Of a stretch of 64,000 nt of DNA, positions 46,431 to 55,419 are shown piece after piece. The stretch is from Myxococcales bacterium. Lineage in GTDB: Bacteria > Myxococcota_A > UBA9042. The stretch covers positions 1-64,000 of the forward strand of contig CANLIC010000010.1 of NCBI GenBank assembly GCA_947491025.1, read 5' to 3'. The translations under genes and the position numbers were made by a program. Under the pieces are notes generated by a model. It did no database searches. It saw only the letters and a list, made by a program, of their open reading frames with translations, and was not told the DNA's origin. The first letter of the stretch is position 1; each line of letters starts with the position of its first letter.

Positions 46431-48914
46431 CTACGAACCCCGGGCTGCGCCGGACGGAGGCCCGACCCCGAGGGGCACGGGCGTCGCCGACGCGCCTCGT
46501 CGACGCCTACGACCTGCGGCCGCTGCCTTGCAGACCGCCACAGCGCGCTGGCCCGAGGTGAGCGCGGCCGCGATGGCTTCGGGGTCTGCAGGATCGCGCC
46601 AGCGAGCGCGATCGAAAGCGGCGGCGAAGTCCGCTAGTGCATCCGCGACTTCCGCTTCGCCCGCCGCCGCTGCGCGCGCCCTAGCGTGGTGGAAGGTCTG
46701 GTGCGGCGCCGGCGCGAGGTCGAGGGCGTGCAAGCGGTCCCGCAGCGCGCCTTCGACGCGACGGAGGCGACGGTCCACGCCGTCGCGATGGGCGCCCCGC
46801 CGACGGCGCCAGAGCAGCAAGAGCCCGCCAAGGGCGGCCAAGACGCCGACGACCGCTGGCCAGCGCATGTCGAGCGGAGGGCCCTTGGCGTCGGCGATGC
46901 TGTTGCCCTCGTCATCGACCTGGCGCATGCCGCGATTGCCGGCGTCGTTCAGGCGAAAGCTTGAGCGCAGGTCCGGCAGGGCGGCGCGAATGGCCCGCAG
47001 CACGCCGATCTGCCGCTCGAGGTCGTACTCGACGATCCACGAGTACCAGAGCATCGCCGCGCCATCGGCGACCCGCCGCATCGCAGCCGCGATGCCGTCA
47101 TCCACGGGCGCCAGCTGGCCCGCGGCGGGCGTCGGCTCAAAGGTGTGCCAACCGGCACCGGCCAGGTACACCTCGACCCAGCTGTGCGCGTCTCCCTGCT
47201 TGATCATCCGATAGCCGCCGAATTCGTTCTGCTCGCCGCCCAAGAAGCCGTTGACGACGCGCGCAGGGATGCCCTGCGTCCGCAGCATGACCGCCATCGC
47301 CGTCGCAAAATATTCGCAGTGGCCGTGGCGCTTGCCGAAGAGAAAATCCAGCAGCGGTGCGTCGTTGTCTTGGTCGCCATCCAGCGAGTAGGTCCAGTCG
47401 CGGCGCAGGGCGGACTCCAAAGCCAAGGCGCGCTTGGCCGGCGTGTCGCCGCGGACCAGCGTCTTGGCGAGTGCCGCAATGCGGGGGTCGAGGTTGGGCG
47501 GGAGCTGCAGGTAGCGCCGCGCCAGCTTGTGCGGGATCTCCAGATCGTCGGCGGAGGCGTCCGGCGCTGGCTCCATCAGCTTGCGGCGGATCGACTCGCT
47601 GCGCGGCTCCTGAAAGGTGACCTGGTAGGTCAGCGCGACGTCCTTGGGCGCGAGGTAGCGCAAGTCGCCAGAAGGCGCGGACTCGACGCGTTTGCGCCGG
47701 CGACGAAAGCTGTCGTACTCGCTGTCGAGCCACTCGACCGTCGTCGTCTTCGCAGGGGCGAAGAGGACCGAGTTCTCGGTGTTGAGCGGCTCCAAGTAGA
47801 TGCGCGCGGTGGCGGTGGTGGCCTGCTCCGGCGGCAATTGGGGCTGCTCGATGTCAAAGCGCTGTCCGAGGCGGCGCAGGCTCCAGGCCGGCTCCTCGCC
47901 GCGTGACCAGCGCTGGCCGTCAAAGGTGTCGAACGAGAGGCCGCGCAGCCGCAGCGACTCGAACGCCCGCTCCGGCTGGGCGGGAAAGGACACCCGCATG
48001 ACCACTTCGGCGCTGGTCTTGATGCGGCCAAAGCCGCCCAGCGCCACTTCGTCGGCGAAGCCGGTGACGCTCTGACCGTTGCGGGTGCGGGCGAAGAAGA
48101 AGCCCATGCCGATGCGGGGAAAGAGCAAGAAGAACAGCATCGATACGGCCAGCGCCGCCAGGGCTAGGGCGCTGGTGAAGGCGAGGAAGCCGGGGCCGAT
48201 GAGGCGCCGGCTGCGCCACTGCAGGGCCTCGGCGCCGATGGGGCCGTCGGGCAAGGGCGGGCGGGTGGCCCTTGGCGGCGGCGGCGGCGGCAGGCCGCGC
48301 AGGGCGCGCAGGCGCAGGCGCAGACGCTGCATCCAGCCGAGTCGCGGCGTCGCGGCATTGGGATCCGGCTCCAGCTCCTCCGGCGTCTGGTGGGTGGCGA
48401 CCTCGATCTGGTGCACGATGTGCAGCATCACCAGCGCCCAGATCGCTAGGATCGCGTAGATGATGAACGAGATCGCGAAGGTCAGCGTCGGGTGGATGAC
48501 GGCCGCGACCAGGATCAACAGGAAGCTGAGGGCGTAGAGCTGCAGCCAGTCCTTGGCGTAGCGGCGCTGAAACAGGCGGCTGGTCGTCATCACCAGGGCG
48601 AATTCCAGGGCGTGCAGCAGCCAGTTGCCGTCCTCGATCGACCAGGCGACCAAGGCTGCGAAGGTGAGGAGCAGCACGCCGGTCCAGACCCGCGCCACGC
48701 CTGGCTGCGGCGTCTGCGAGCGCCGCCAGACCAGGCTGGCCACGAAGGCAACCGTGAACGCTACGGGCGCGACGATGCCGATTTCGCCGCTGCTGGCGAC
48801 AGCGCCAAAAGCGACGCCGACGAGGGCGTAGCTGGTCAGCAAGAAGGTGCGCGCAAAGCCGCCCGCCGCCGGGGTCACCCCAGCGATGCCGGCTAGGCCA
48901 GGGGCGGCGCTCAT
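46431..48914 (-). CDS. TgpA-like membrane transglutaminase (DUF3488 + transglutaminase core)
   Basis: An 827-residue protein whose ATG overlaps the DUF58 stop by ATGA. It has N-terminal membrane segments (about 23-175 and 239-268) and an extracytoplasmic region with a transglutaminase core: HGHCEYFATAMAVML (Cys533), GDAHSWVEVYLAG (His577) and WHTFEPTP (Glu593 where many members have Asp; FEPTP is also seen in other lineages). A further TM (about 680-700) precedes a soluble C-terminal tail. Sequence and neighbours match TgpA, a protein-glutamine-type cross-linking or protease-like enzyme of the periplasm. It is paired with a DUF58 protein, as usual, though the MoxR ATPase normally next to such pairs is missing here. 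Confidence 0.88.
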   Translation of the reverse strand: MSAAPGLAGIAGVTPAAGGFARTFLLTSYALVGVAFGAVASSGEIGIVAPVAFTVAFVASLVWRRSQTPQPGVARVWTGVLLLTFAALVAWSIEDGNWLLHALEFALVMTTSRLFQRRYAKDWLQLYALSFLLILVAAVIHPTLTFAISFIIYAILAIWALVMLHIVHQIEVATHQTPEELEPDPNAATPRLGWMQRLRLRLRALRGLPPPPPPRATRPPLPDGPIGAEALQWRSRRLIGPGFLAFTSALALAALAVSMLFFLLFPRIGMGFFFARTRNGQSVTGFADEVALGGFGRIKTSAEVVMRVSFPAQPERAFESLRLRGLSFDTFDGQRWSRGEEPAWSLRRLGQRFDIEQPQLPPEQATTATARIYLEPLNTENSVLFAPAKTTTVEWLDSEYDSFRRRRKRVESAPSGDLRYLAPKDVALTYQVTFQEPRSESIRRKLMEPAPDASADDLEIPHKLARRYLQLPPNLDPRIAALAKTLVRGDTPAKRALALESALRRDWTYSLDGDQDNDAPLLDFLFGKRHGHCEYFATAMAVMLRTQGIPARVVNGFLGGEQNEFGGYRMIKQGDAHSWVEVYLAGAGWHTFEPTPAAGQLAPVDDGIAAAMRRVADGAAMLWYSWIVEYDLERQIGVLRAIRAALPDLRSSFRLNDAGNRGMRQVDDEGNSIADAKGPPLDMRWPAVVGVLAALGGLLLLWRRRRGAHRDGVDRRLRRVEGALRDRLHALDLAPAPHQTFHHARARAAAAGEAEVADALADFAAAFDRARWRDPADPEAIAAALTSGQRAVAVCKAAAAGRRRRRGASATPVPLGVGPPSGAARGS

Positions 48915-50314
48915 GCTGCCCCCTGCAACGCCCGCTCTGGCTGCTCGCTGCGGACGACGGCGCCGAGGTCGTCGAGCCAGAGGCAGAGGTCGGGCTGCGG
49001 CCCGGCCAGCGGCAGGCGCTCGTGCTGGACGAAGCGGACGACCACGCGCACCTGGCCGCCGAGCGCAGGCCCCTCGACCCCGAACTGGGGCAAGGGCGCG
49101 CCACCCGGGTTCGCGTTCGCTGCACCGCCGAGCGCAGCCCAGCGGGCTTGGGCGGCGAAGGCATCACTGGCTGCGATGGCGGCACCGCCGCTGCGCCGGG
49201 CGCTCCACGCCTCCGCGGCCTGGCAGCGCTGCAGCCAGGTGTCGTCGTCGATGGGCCAGTCGGCAGGCGGCGGCAAATCGGCCGGTGTGAGCTGCCCGAG
49301 CTGCCGGCGGATCTGCAAGAGTTGCCCGCCGTCGTTGGCCGTAGCCGCCGCCACCTCGCCCTGGAGGGTGCGCAGGCCGACCGCTCTTCCCGCGGCGAGG
49401 AGCGCAGCGCAGACCCCCGCCACCGTGGCGCAGGCCGCGTCGTGCTGCTCTGGTCCCTCGTTTGGGGCGACAGCGAGGTGGATGAACTCGACCTGAACCT
49501 GCCGAGCTGCCTCGCTCTCCCACTCACGCGCGATCAGCCGACCGCGCCGCGCCGACACCTTCCAGTGCAGGTCGCGGGCGAGGTCGCCAGCGCGAAAGTC
49601 GCGGAGCCCGCGCAGCTCGCTGCCCTGGCCCGCCTTGGGGCTCCGCTCCTGCTCACCGCGGCCTCGGCTGCCCTGCAGAGGCACCGCGACCTCGGCGACG
49701 GCCGGCAGCGCCAGCACCCGCGCCGGCACCTCGACAACCATCGACTTACGCGCAAATCCAAAGGGATAGGTGGTCGAGATGCGCAGCCCGACGGTCGCGA
49801 TCGGCCCTCGTCGCTCGGCCCGGACCACCGCGAAGCAGGTGCCGGTCTCTTGCGGCTGCAGATGGAGCAGGAGCCCTGGGCGTTGGCTCAGCGCGTCGTC
49901 GCTGGTCATCTCGTCGATCTCGATGTGGAACGACGCGCGATTCTTGCCGTTCTCCACCTCATAGCGCCACAGCGTCGGCTCATCGGCATCGAGCTCGCGC
50001 GGTGCCGCCCGCCGGACGCGCAGGCTGCGCAGGTTGAGCTCCGACAGCACGCCTGAGATGGCGATGATGCTGATCAGCAGGCTGAGCACCAGGTAGAGCA
50101 GGTTGTTGCCGGTGTTGACGGCGCCGACGCCGAGCAAGATCGCCATGCCGATGATCCAGCGACCCTGGCGCGTCACGACCAGCTTGCGAGGAAAAACGCG
50201 GTTGTCGCGGCCCAGGCTGCGCCAGAAGCCATGCCGCTGGCGCTGCAGCTGCCGCTGCGCCCGACGGCGCTGGAGCAGCAAGGCATTGCGGTGGGGATCG
50301 GGGTGGGGCGCCAT
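48911..50314 (-). CDS. DUF58 domain membrane protein
   Basis: A 467-residue protein with two TM segments (about 53-70 and 72-92) and the DUF58 core: LRGLRDFRAGDLARDLHWKVSARRGRLIAREWE (about 234-266, shown in part as GLRDFRAGDLARD and HWKVSARRGRL). DUF58 proteins are predicted vWA-like partners of MoxR AAA ATPases and of TgpA-type transglutaminases. The extended C-terminus (about 330-467) is less conserved. The upstream ribosome site is weak. It overlaps the transglutaminase gene by four bases, so the two are synthesised together; their joint role is presumably in envelope maturation. Confidence 0.85.
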   Translation of the reverse strand: MAPHPDPHRNALLLQRRRAQRQLQRQRHGFWRSLGRDNRVFPRKLVVTRQGRWIIGMAILLGVGAVNTGNNLLYLVLSLLISIIAISGVLSELNLRSLRVRRAAPRELDADEPTLWRYEVENGKNRASFHIEIDEMTSDDALSQRPGLLLHLQPQETGTCFAVVRAERRGPIATVGLRISTTYPFGFARKSMVVEVPARVLALPAVAEVAVPLQGSRGRGEQERSPKAGQGSELRGLRDFRAGDLARDLHWKVSARRGRLIAREWESEAARQVQVEFIHLAVAPNEGPEQHDAACATVAGVCAALLAAGRAVGLRTLQGEVAAATANDGGQLLQIRRQLGQLTPADLPPPADWPIDDDTWLQRCQAAEAWSARRSGGAAIAASDAFAAQARWAALGGAANANPGGAPLPQFGVEGPALGGQVRVVVRFVQHERLPLAGPQPDLCLWLDDLGAVVRSEQPERALQGAA

Positions 50315-50394
50315 GGTGCCGCTCTCGGCGCGAGGGGCGCCGTGCTCAGGGTGTCGCGTGTCGCTGCCGCCAGCAAGGGGCGACGCTCAGCGCA

Positions 50395-51453
50395 TCAACC
50401 CCCGGAGCTGGCCGCCGCAATCCCGGCGTCGCCCAATTCGCCAGAAGCGTCGACGCCGACGGGTAGAGATGCCCCTGGCGTGGACTCGTCCGCCGGCCGT
50501 GTCGGCATCAGCTCACCAAGGATCCAGAGCGGCAGCGGCGGCAGGCCGGCCAACAGGCGCCGCAGCTGGGCCAGTGCGAGGCCGTTCTGGCGCTGGTGGC
50601 GCTCGGCCACGATCAGCTCGTTCTTCAGCGAGTGCTCCCAGCCGACCAACTCGGTGATCCGAACCCGGTAGCCGTGGGCCTCGAGCAGCAGCCCGCGGAT
50701 GACGTTGGTCAGGTGGGCGCCGAGCTCGCGGCGGTGCAGCGGATGGCGCCACATCGGCGCCAGCGTGCCGTCCACGGCGTGACCCTCCAGGCAGGCCGCC
50801 GCCTCAGCCTGGCAGCAAGGCACCACCGCGATCAGCTCAGCGCCGGAGCGCACGCCGAGGACGATCGCCTCGTCCGTCGCGCGGTCGCAGGCGTGCAGCG
50901 CGAGGACCGCATGGACATCACCGAGCGTGGATTTCGCCCCGGCGACGGGTGTTAGGTCGGCGACGCTGGCGTGGACCGCCTCAAAGCCGGTCATGCCGAG
51001 GTGTTGGGCGCGGGTCTGGGAGCGCTCGACCAGGTCGGCCCGCCGCTCGATGGCGACGACCTTGCCGCGGCCGGCCGGGCGCAGCAGCGCCTCGTGGACG
51101 AGCAGCCCGAGCCACGCATTGCCGGCGCCGGCGTCGACCAGAACCGGCGCCTCGTGCTTCTGAAGCAGGCCCTCGATGCCTGGGGCGAGCAGGCGCAGCA
51201 GGTGGTTGATCTGCTTGAGCTTGCGCAATGCGTCGGCGTTGAGCTCGCCGCCGCGCGTCACGATGTGCAGCTCGCGCAGCAGCGCCGGCGACTGGCCCGG
51301 CCCGAGCTCGCGCAACAGAGCGCCGGCCTTGACCTTCTGCCGCGCGGGAGGCGCTACAGCGGCCGCGCCCTGCTTCGGCCTGGCGTCGCCGCCTGGTGCC
51401 GATCCGTCACCCGGGCCCGGCATCGACGGCCGCCGACCGCCACGGCGCGGCAT
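50395..51453 (-). CDS. Methyltransferase of the METTL25/Methyltransf_32 type
   Basis: A 352-residue protein whose ATG shares one base with the thiol-peroxidase stop (TAATG). After a basic/Gly-rich N-terminus, a helix KLKQINHLLRLLAPGIEGLL precedes VLVDAGAGNAWLGLLVHEAL, a SAM-binding motif with GAGNAWLG. Later come AVLALHACDRATDEAIVLGV and ELIAVVPCCQAEAAA, the LHAC and PCC signatures of the Methyltransf_32 family that includes METTL25 and its relatives. The family target is debated (protein or RNA). The C-terminal about 35 residues are low-complexity. Co-transcription with the peroxidase gene is likely. Confidence 0.7.
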   Translation of the reverse strand: MPRRGGRRPSMPGPGDGSAPGGDARPKQGAAAVAPPARQKVKAGALLRELGPGQSPALLRELHIVTRGGELNADALRKLKQINHLLRLLAPGIEGLLQKHEAPVLVDAGAGNAWLGLLVHEALLRPAGRGKVVAIERRADLVERSQTRAQHLGMTGFEAVHASVADLTPVAGAKSTLGDVHAVLALHACDRATDEAIVLGVRSGAELIAVVPCCQAEAAACLEGHAVDGTLAPMWRHPLHRRELGAHLTNVIRGLLLEAHGYRVRITELVGWEHSLKNELIVAERHQRQNGLALAQLRRLLAGLPPLPLWILGELMPTRPADESTPGASLPVGVDASGELGDAGIAAASSGG

Positions 51454-51956
51454 TAGAGCGCCACGGCGCCCAGCGCCGCGTCGTAGTCGGGCTCAGCCGT
51501 GACCTCCGGCACCAGCTGGACGTAGCGAACGACGCCCTGCGGATCGGCGACCACGATGGCGCGCGCCAGCAGGCCGGCCATGCCGCTGTCGAGCAGCCGA
51601 ATGCCCATGCGCTCGCCGAAGCCGCGGTCGCGCACCGTCGAGAGCGCCGCGACGCCCTCGATGCCCTCTGCGCCGCAGAAGCGCCGGTGGGCGAAGGGCA
51701 AGTCCTCAGAGATGCAGAGCACCGCCACCCCGTCGAGCCCTGCCGCCTTGGCGTTGAACGTGCGGACGCTCATGGCGCAGGTGCCGGTGTCGACGCTCGG
51801 GAACAGGTTCAGGATCAACCATTTGCCGGCGTAGGTCGCCAGCGAGACGTCCTGCAGCTTGGGGTCGACAAGCTTGAAGTCGGACAGCGTACTGCCGATG
51901 GCGGGGAGCTCACCGGAGATGCGCAGCGGGTTGCCGCGAAGCGTGACAGTCGACAT
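51453..51956 (-). CDS. tpx: Thiol peroxidase (Tpx-type peroxiredoxin)
   Basis: ATG 51956 has AGAGGAG just upstream; 167 residues, the normal length. The peroxidatic Cys60 is in PSVDTGTCAMSVRTFN and the resolving Cys94 in RRFCGAEGIE, giving the atypical 2-Cys arrangement of Tpx. The N-terminal TLRGNPLRISGELPAIG and the end AIVVADPQGVVRYVQLVPEV are also family features. It reduces lipid and hydrogen peroxides with thioredoxin as donor, in the cytoplasm or periplasm depending on species; no signal peptide is seen here. Its stop overlaps the next gene by one base. The usual VC-context residues (PVC) are replaced by GTC, a mild deviation. Confidence 0.9.
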   Translation of the reverse strand: MSTVTLRGNPLRISGELPAIGSTLSDFKLVDPKLQDVSLATYAGKWLILNLFPSVDTGTCAMSVRTFNAKAAGLDGVAVLCISEDLPFAHRRFCGAEGIEGVAALSTVRDRGFGERMGIRLLDSGMAGLLARAIVVADPQGVVRYVQLVPEVTAEPDYDAALGAVAL

Positions 51957-52159
51957 GGTGGCTCCTCTGAGGTCTGGGTTGGGATCGCCGGCCGGTTGGG
52001 CCGCGGTTCGGGACTCCGACGCCGGCCATGGCCGGGTCGAAGCCGCCGGAGCCTGCCCCATCGCGGCCGTCACGGCAATCGCGCTCGGCTCGCTGATGGC
52101 GACGCTGTCCAGCTGTGCGCCGCAGCTCGTCGGCACAGGCTACGCGACAGACGGCGCGC

Positions 52160-52864
52160 TCAGCCTTGCAGGCCGGTGGTCGACGGCGCGCTGGGCGAGG
52201 TGATGGTCAAGACCGCGCAGCCCGGCGCCTCCGCCAGCAGCCCAGCGAGCACTTCGTCCTCATACGGGGTCGTCGCCGGACAGCGATCGACGATCAGCAG
52301 CGCCTCGGCGCGGCCAAGCCGTTGATGCAGGGTGCGCATGGTGGGCGCGAGGCGGTCGACAAAGCTCGATCCGCGCTGCAGCAGGCGAGGCCGCTGACGG
52401 GCAAAGACCTGCCAGTGGGTCGCCCACAACAGCGGTAGTGGCTTGTCCGGTGCAGGCGGCGTCAAGGTCGCGCGCTCGGCCAGACGGCCGGAGAAGATGC
52501 CGTCCAGGTCCTCGGCGCAGGCGCGAAAGCGCGCGACCCAGCGCTCGGCCGGCTCGGCGCTGTCGCAGACGACGACCACCGGTCGACCCAGCGCCATCGC
52601 GATGTAGAGCCCCATTCCGGTCGCGCCGCCGCCCGCTGGCGCCTCAAAGCGCAGGCGCGTTGCGCCGCCTTCGGCCTTGCGCAGCACATCGGCGACCACG
52701 CGCTCTTGCGCCGGCTGCCAGTCGATCTCCAGCGCCACCGGGTGTGGCGGCCTTTGCGGCTTGTGGTGCGCGGCTGCGCCCGTGGCGCAGCTGTGGTGAT
52801 CCTCGGGGTCGCCGTGGTCAGCCTCGTGGTGGTGGCCGTGGTCGTTGGGGTCTGCTTGCGTCAT
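52160..52864 (-). CDS. Helicase-like N-terminal-lobe protein with His-rich N-terminus
   Basis: A 234-residue protein that starts with a His/Asp-rich segment (DHGHHHEADHGDPEDHHS), a possible metal-binding stretch. From about 45 on it resembles the first RecA lobe of an SF2 helicase: EIDWQPAQERVVADVL (Q-motif-like), RLRFEAPAGGGATGMGLYIAMAL where the Walker A Lys is not present, RPVVVVCDSAEPAERWVARF, and ALLIVDRCPATTPYEDEV in the position of a DExx box. A second lobe is absent. It is therefore a truncated or degenerate helicase fragment, or a distinct small protein derived from one. ATP binding is doubtful. It is flanked by the thiol peroxidase gene and a tandem-repeat gap. Confidence 0.45.
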   Translation of the reverse strand: MTQADPNDHGHHHEADHGDPEDHHSCATGAAAHHKPQRPPHPVALEIDWQPAQERVVADVLRKAEGGATRLRFEAPAGGGATGMGLYIAMALGRPVVVVCDSAEPAERWVARFRACAEDLDGIFSGRLAERATLTPPAPDKPLPLLWATHWQVFARQRPRLLQRGSSFVDRLAPTMRTLHQRLGRAEALLIVDRCPATTPYEDEVLAGLLAEAPGCAVLTITSPSAPSTTGLQG

Positions 52865-52883
52865 CGCGCGCCTCCCGGCCGCT

Positions 52884-52949
52884 GGGCGAACTTCGCGTCT
52901 CGCGCTCGTCGGTCACGGGCGAGCTTCGCATCTCGCGCCCGTCGGTCAC
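52884..52949. repeat. Two tandem 33-bp repeats
   Basis: Unit 1 (52884-52916) and unit 2 (52917-52949) begin GGGCGA and differ at only a few of 33 positions. The unit length is a multiple of three, but no supported gene covers it; it lies in the 127-base gap between the MATE gene and the helicase-like gene. It could be a recent duplication in an intergenic spacer. Confidence 0.8.
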
Positions 52950-52991
52950 GGTCGTCGTCGCGCCAGGCCACGCGTTCGGCCAGGCCGCGCC

Positions 52992-54416
52992 TCATGAACC
53001 GCCCCACTTGTGTCGCGCCACCGCCCGAGCGGACAGGGCGGTTCGCAGCAGAAAGCTCAAGGGAAACGCCATCCAGACGCCAAAGGGCCCCCACCCCATC
53101 CAGATGCCCAGCAGCCAGGAAGCCGGGACCTGCAACGTGGTCGCTAGAATGTTGATGCGCAGGGGCACCATGGTCGCGCCGGCCCCTTGCAGGACGCCCA
53201 CCAGCGCGGTGTGAACGCCGGCGACTGGCATTGCGGCGCCGAGCTCGTGCATCCACATCAACGCGTACTGGCCGAGCGGGCCGGCTGGATCGATCTCGAA
53301 GATCGCGAGGATGTGGGCGTCGAAGGCGAACAGGATGAGCGCCAGGACCGACATCACCGACAGGCACAGCAGCACGCCTGCGCGGGCCACCAGCCTGACT
53401 CGCTCCGGCGTGCGCGCCCCGAGGGCCTGGCCCGTCAGCGCTGCCGTGGCCTGGGCGATGGCCATGCCCGGTACGAACGCCAGTGCCTGAACCCGCAGCC
53501 CAACGCCGTGGGCGGCGACCGCGATCTGATCGATGCTGCCCAGCATGCCGACGATGCTGAGAAAAGCGGCGTTGACCAGGACCATGTCGGCGGCGGCGGG
53601 CCAGCCGATGCGGAGCAGCTGGCCGACCATCGGCCGATCCAGCGGCACGGGCCGCAGGTGCAACGTCAGCGCGGGCTCGCGGCCGCTGCGCAGCGCGATG
53701 ACCATCGCGGCCACGCCGATCGCGTACGCCAGGATGGTGCCGTAGGCGGCGCCCTCGACGCCAAGGGAGGGCGCGCCGAAGCGACCAAGCACCAAGACGT
53801 AGTTGAAGAGCGCGTTCAGGCCGTTGATCAGCAGCGCGATCTGAAACGCCAGCCGCGTGTTGCCGACGCCGCGCAGCACGGCCCCGAGCAGGATGTTGAG
53901 GTAGGGCAGGGCCGTTGCCAGCAGCATCGGCCGCAGGTAGGCCGTGGCGCACTCGACCACCGGCTCGCTGCCACCGAGCACGCGCACAAAAGGCGCTGCG
54001 ATCAGGTTGCCGACCACCGCGGCGAGGAGGCCGAGCAGCACCGAGAGTTGGGCGCCCTGCTGCAGCGCGTGGTCGACCCGCTCGCGGTCCTTGGCGCCGT
54101 GGGCGCGGGCGACGACCGCGACCGTGCCGACCGTGAGGCCCATCATCCCGACCAACAGCAGAAAGAGCAGCTGCGTCGAGTAACCGAGCGCAGTGAGGGC
54201 GGTCGTTGCGTCCGGCAGTCGGCCACAGAACGCCGTGTCGACCGCCAACGCCAGCACGTTCATCAGGTTGAGGCCGATGATCGGCCACGACAGCGTCGCC
54301 AACTGCCGGATCACGGCGCGCTGGCTATCCGGTGAGCGCTGCGCGGTCGCCTTGGGCGCGGGTGGCGTGTCAGGGCTGGGCGACACGTCGGGGGCGCGGG
54401 ACGGATCGGCGCTCAT
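52992..54416 (-). CDS. MATE-family efflux transporter
   Basis: ATG 54416 overlaps the methyltransferase stop by ATGA; 474 residues. After a Pro-rich N-terminal tail, twelve hydrophobic segments follow in two six-helix bundles. Family phrases include SWPIIGLNLMNVLALAVDTAFCGRLP at the first helix, VNAAFLSIVGMLGSIDQIAVAAHGVGLRVQ in the second bundle, and ALTGQALGA. The Gly/Asn/Asp pattern is typical of Na+- or H+-driven multidrug exporters. It has the full length of the family. Regulation and substrate cannot be told. It is co-transcribed with the preceding SAM methyltransferase. Confidence 0.88.
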   Translation of the reverse strand: MSADPSRAPDVSPSPDTPPAPKATAQRSPDSQRAVIRQLATLSWPIIGLNLMNVLALAVDTAFCGRLPDATTALTALGYSTQLLFLLLVGMMGLTVGTVAVVARAHGAKDRERVDHALQQGAQLSVLLGLLAAVVGNLIAAPFVRVLGGSEPVVECATAYLRPMLLATALPYLNILLGAVLRGVGNTRLAFQIALLINGLNALFNYVLVLGRFGAPSLGVEGAAYGTILAYAIGVAAMVIALRSGREPALTLHLRPVPLDRPMVGQLLRIGWPAAADMVLVNAAFLSIVGMLGSIDQIAVAAHGVGLRVQALAFVPGMAIAQATAALTGQALGARTPERVRLVARAGVLLCLSVMSVLALILFAFDAHILAIFEIDPAGPLGQYALMWMHELGAAMPVAGVHTALVGVLQGAGATMVPLRINILATTLQVPASWLLGIWMGWGPFGVWMAFPLSFLLRTALSARAVARHKWGGS

Positions 54417-55207
54417 GGCGTCCCCTTGCGCACGGCGACGACCAGCAGCGCCTTGGAGATGGCCCACAGCGCAGGCGCCTTCTGCAGCGCCGCCGCGCCC
54501 AGCCGGTAGAGGGGCCCGCCGCCCTGCGTCAGCGACAGGTCCGCCGGCAATTGCAGCCGCCAGTCAAAAGCGAGGCTGCCGTCGAGCAAGCGCGCGAGGC
54601 CCGGCAGGGATGGCGCAAACGCGGCATCCGCGAACGAGGTGCCGCGGCCCGTCCAGCGCAGGTAGCGATCGGCCAGCGGCAGAGGCAGCCAGCCGAGCGC
54701 GGGCAAGTGGTAATGGTGCTCGATGGGCCAGAGTCGATTGGGCACCAGCAGATAGAGCACGCCGCCTGGTCGCAGCGCCGTGGCGACATGGCCAAGCGCG
54801 GCGCGCTGGTCGGCGATGTGTTCGAGCACGTTGTCCATCACCGCGAGGTCGAAGCGCTCAGGCCAAGCGGCGAGCAGGCTGTGGTCGCCGTGGTGAATGC
54901 GCAGGCGCAACTTGGCGGGGTCACTCTCGGGCAGCGCCGTTCGCTTCTGCTCGGCGGAGGTGGCGAGGGCGCGCGCGGGCTCGACACCGACCACGCTCCG
55001 CGCCATGGACGCCAGCGCCAAGGCGGTGTCGCCGTAGCCGCAGCCCAGGTCCAAAACGTCGCACTCGGCAAGGGGCCGGCGGAGGTCGCCGGCGACGGTC
55101 GCGGCGATCTGACTGGCGAAGCGGGCGCCGAGCGCGGCCCGGCTGGCTCGCATGCCGCCGCCCTGCCGGTCGTACGCCGGCCGGTCGTCGATCGCCGCGC
55201 CTGGCAC
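54413..55207 (-). CDS. Class I SAM-dependent methyltransferase
   Basis: The start is uncertain: GTG 55207 (weak AGGG upstream) is used here; ATG 55153 is an alternative, and the frame up to 55576 is not protein-like. The product is about 264 residues. SAM motif I is VLDLGCGYGDTALALASMA, followed by VVGVEPARALATSAE and the LAVMDNVLEHIADQRAALG motif, with GGVLYLLVPNRLWPIEHHYHLP after it. This is the Methyltransf_11-type layout that occurs in enzymes of polyketide, lipid or sugar modification. The substrate is unknown. Its stop overlaps the MATE start, which could mean that the exporter acts on its product. Confidence 0.7.
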   Translation of the reverse strand: MPGAAIDDRPAYDRQGGGMRASRAALGARFASQIAATVAGDLRRPLAECDVLDLGCGYGDTALALASMARSVVGVEPARALATSAEQKRTALPESDPAKLRLRIHHGDHSLLAAWPERFDLAVMDNVLEHIADQRAALGHVATALRPGGVLYLLVPNRLWPIEHHYHLPALGWLPLPLADRYLRWTGRGTSFADAAFAPSLPGLARLLDGSLAFDWRLQLPADLSLTQGGGPLYRLGAAALQKAPALWAISKALLVVAVRKGTP

Positions 55208-55419
55208 CGACCCTTGACCCTGGTTCCCGGTCGCTTCCAAGCCGTCTCCTGCGCCGGACGCCTCTGCGCCGCGGCCCGAACCCTGCCACGGTCGCGCGCT
55301 GTGGCCAAGGACTGGCGACTGGCTGCGCCGATGCCTTCCATCACCCGACGCCTTGATCCGCGCGCGCCTCTGTGGCATCCAACACAGCCCGCGGCCCGGC
55401 CGCGCCTGGAGTCCCTCCC

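Noticed and set aside
47130..47160. Asp-to-Glu change at the third position of the TgpA triad (FEPTP)
   Set aside because: FEPTP is also common in transglutaminase-like proteins of other lineages, so it is not evidence of inactivation.
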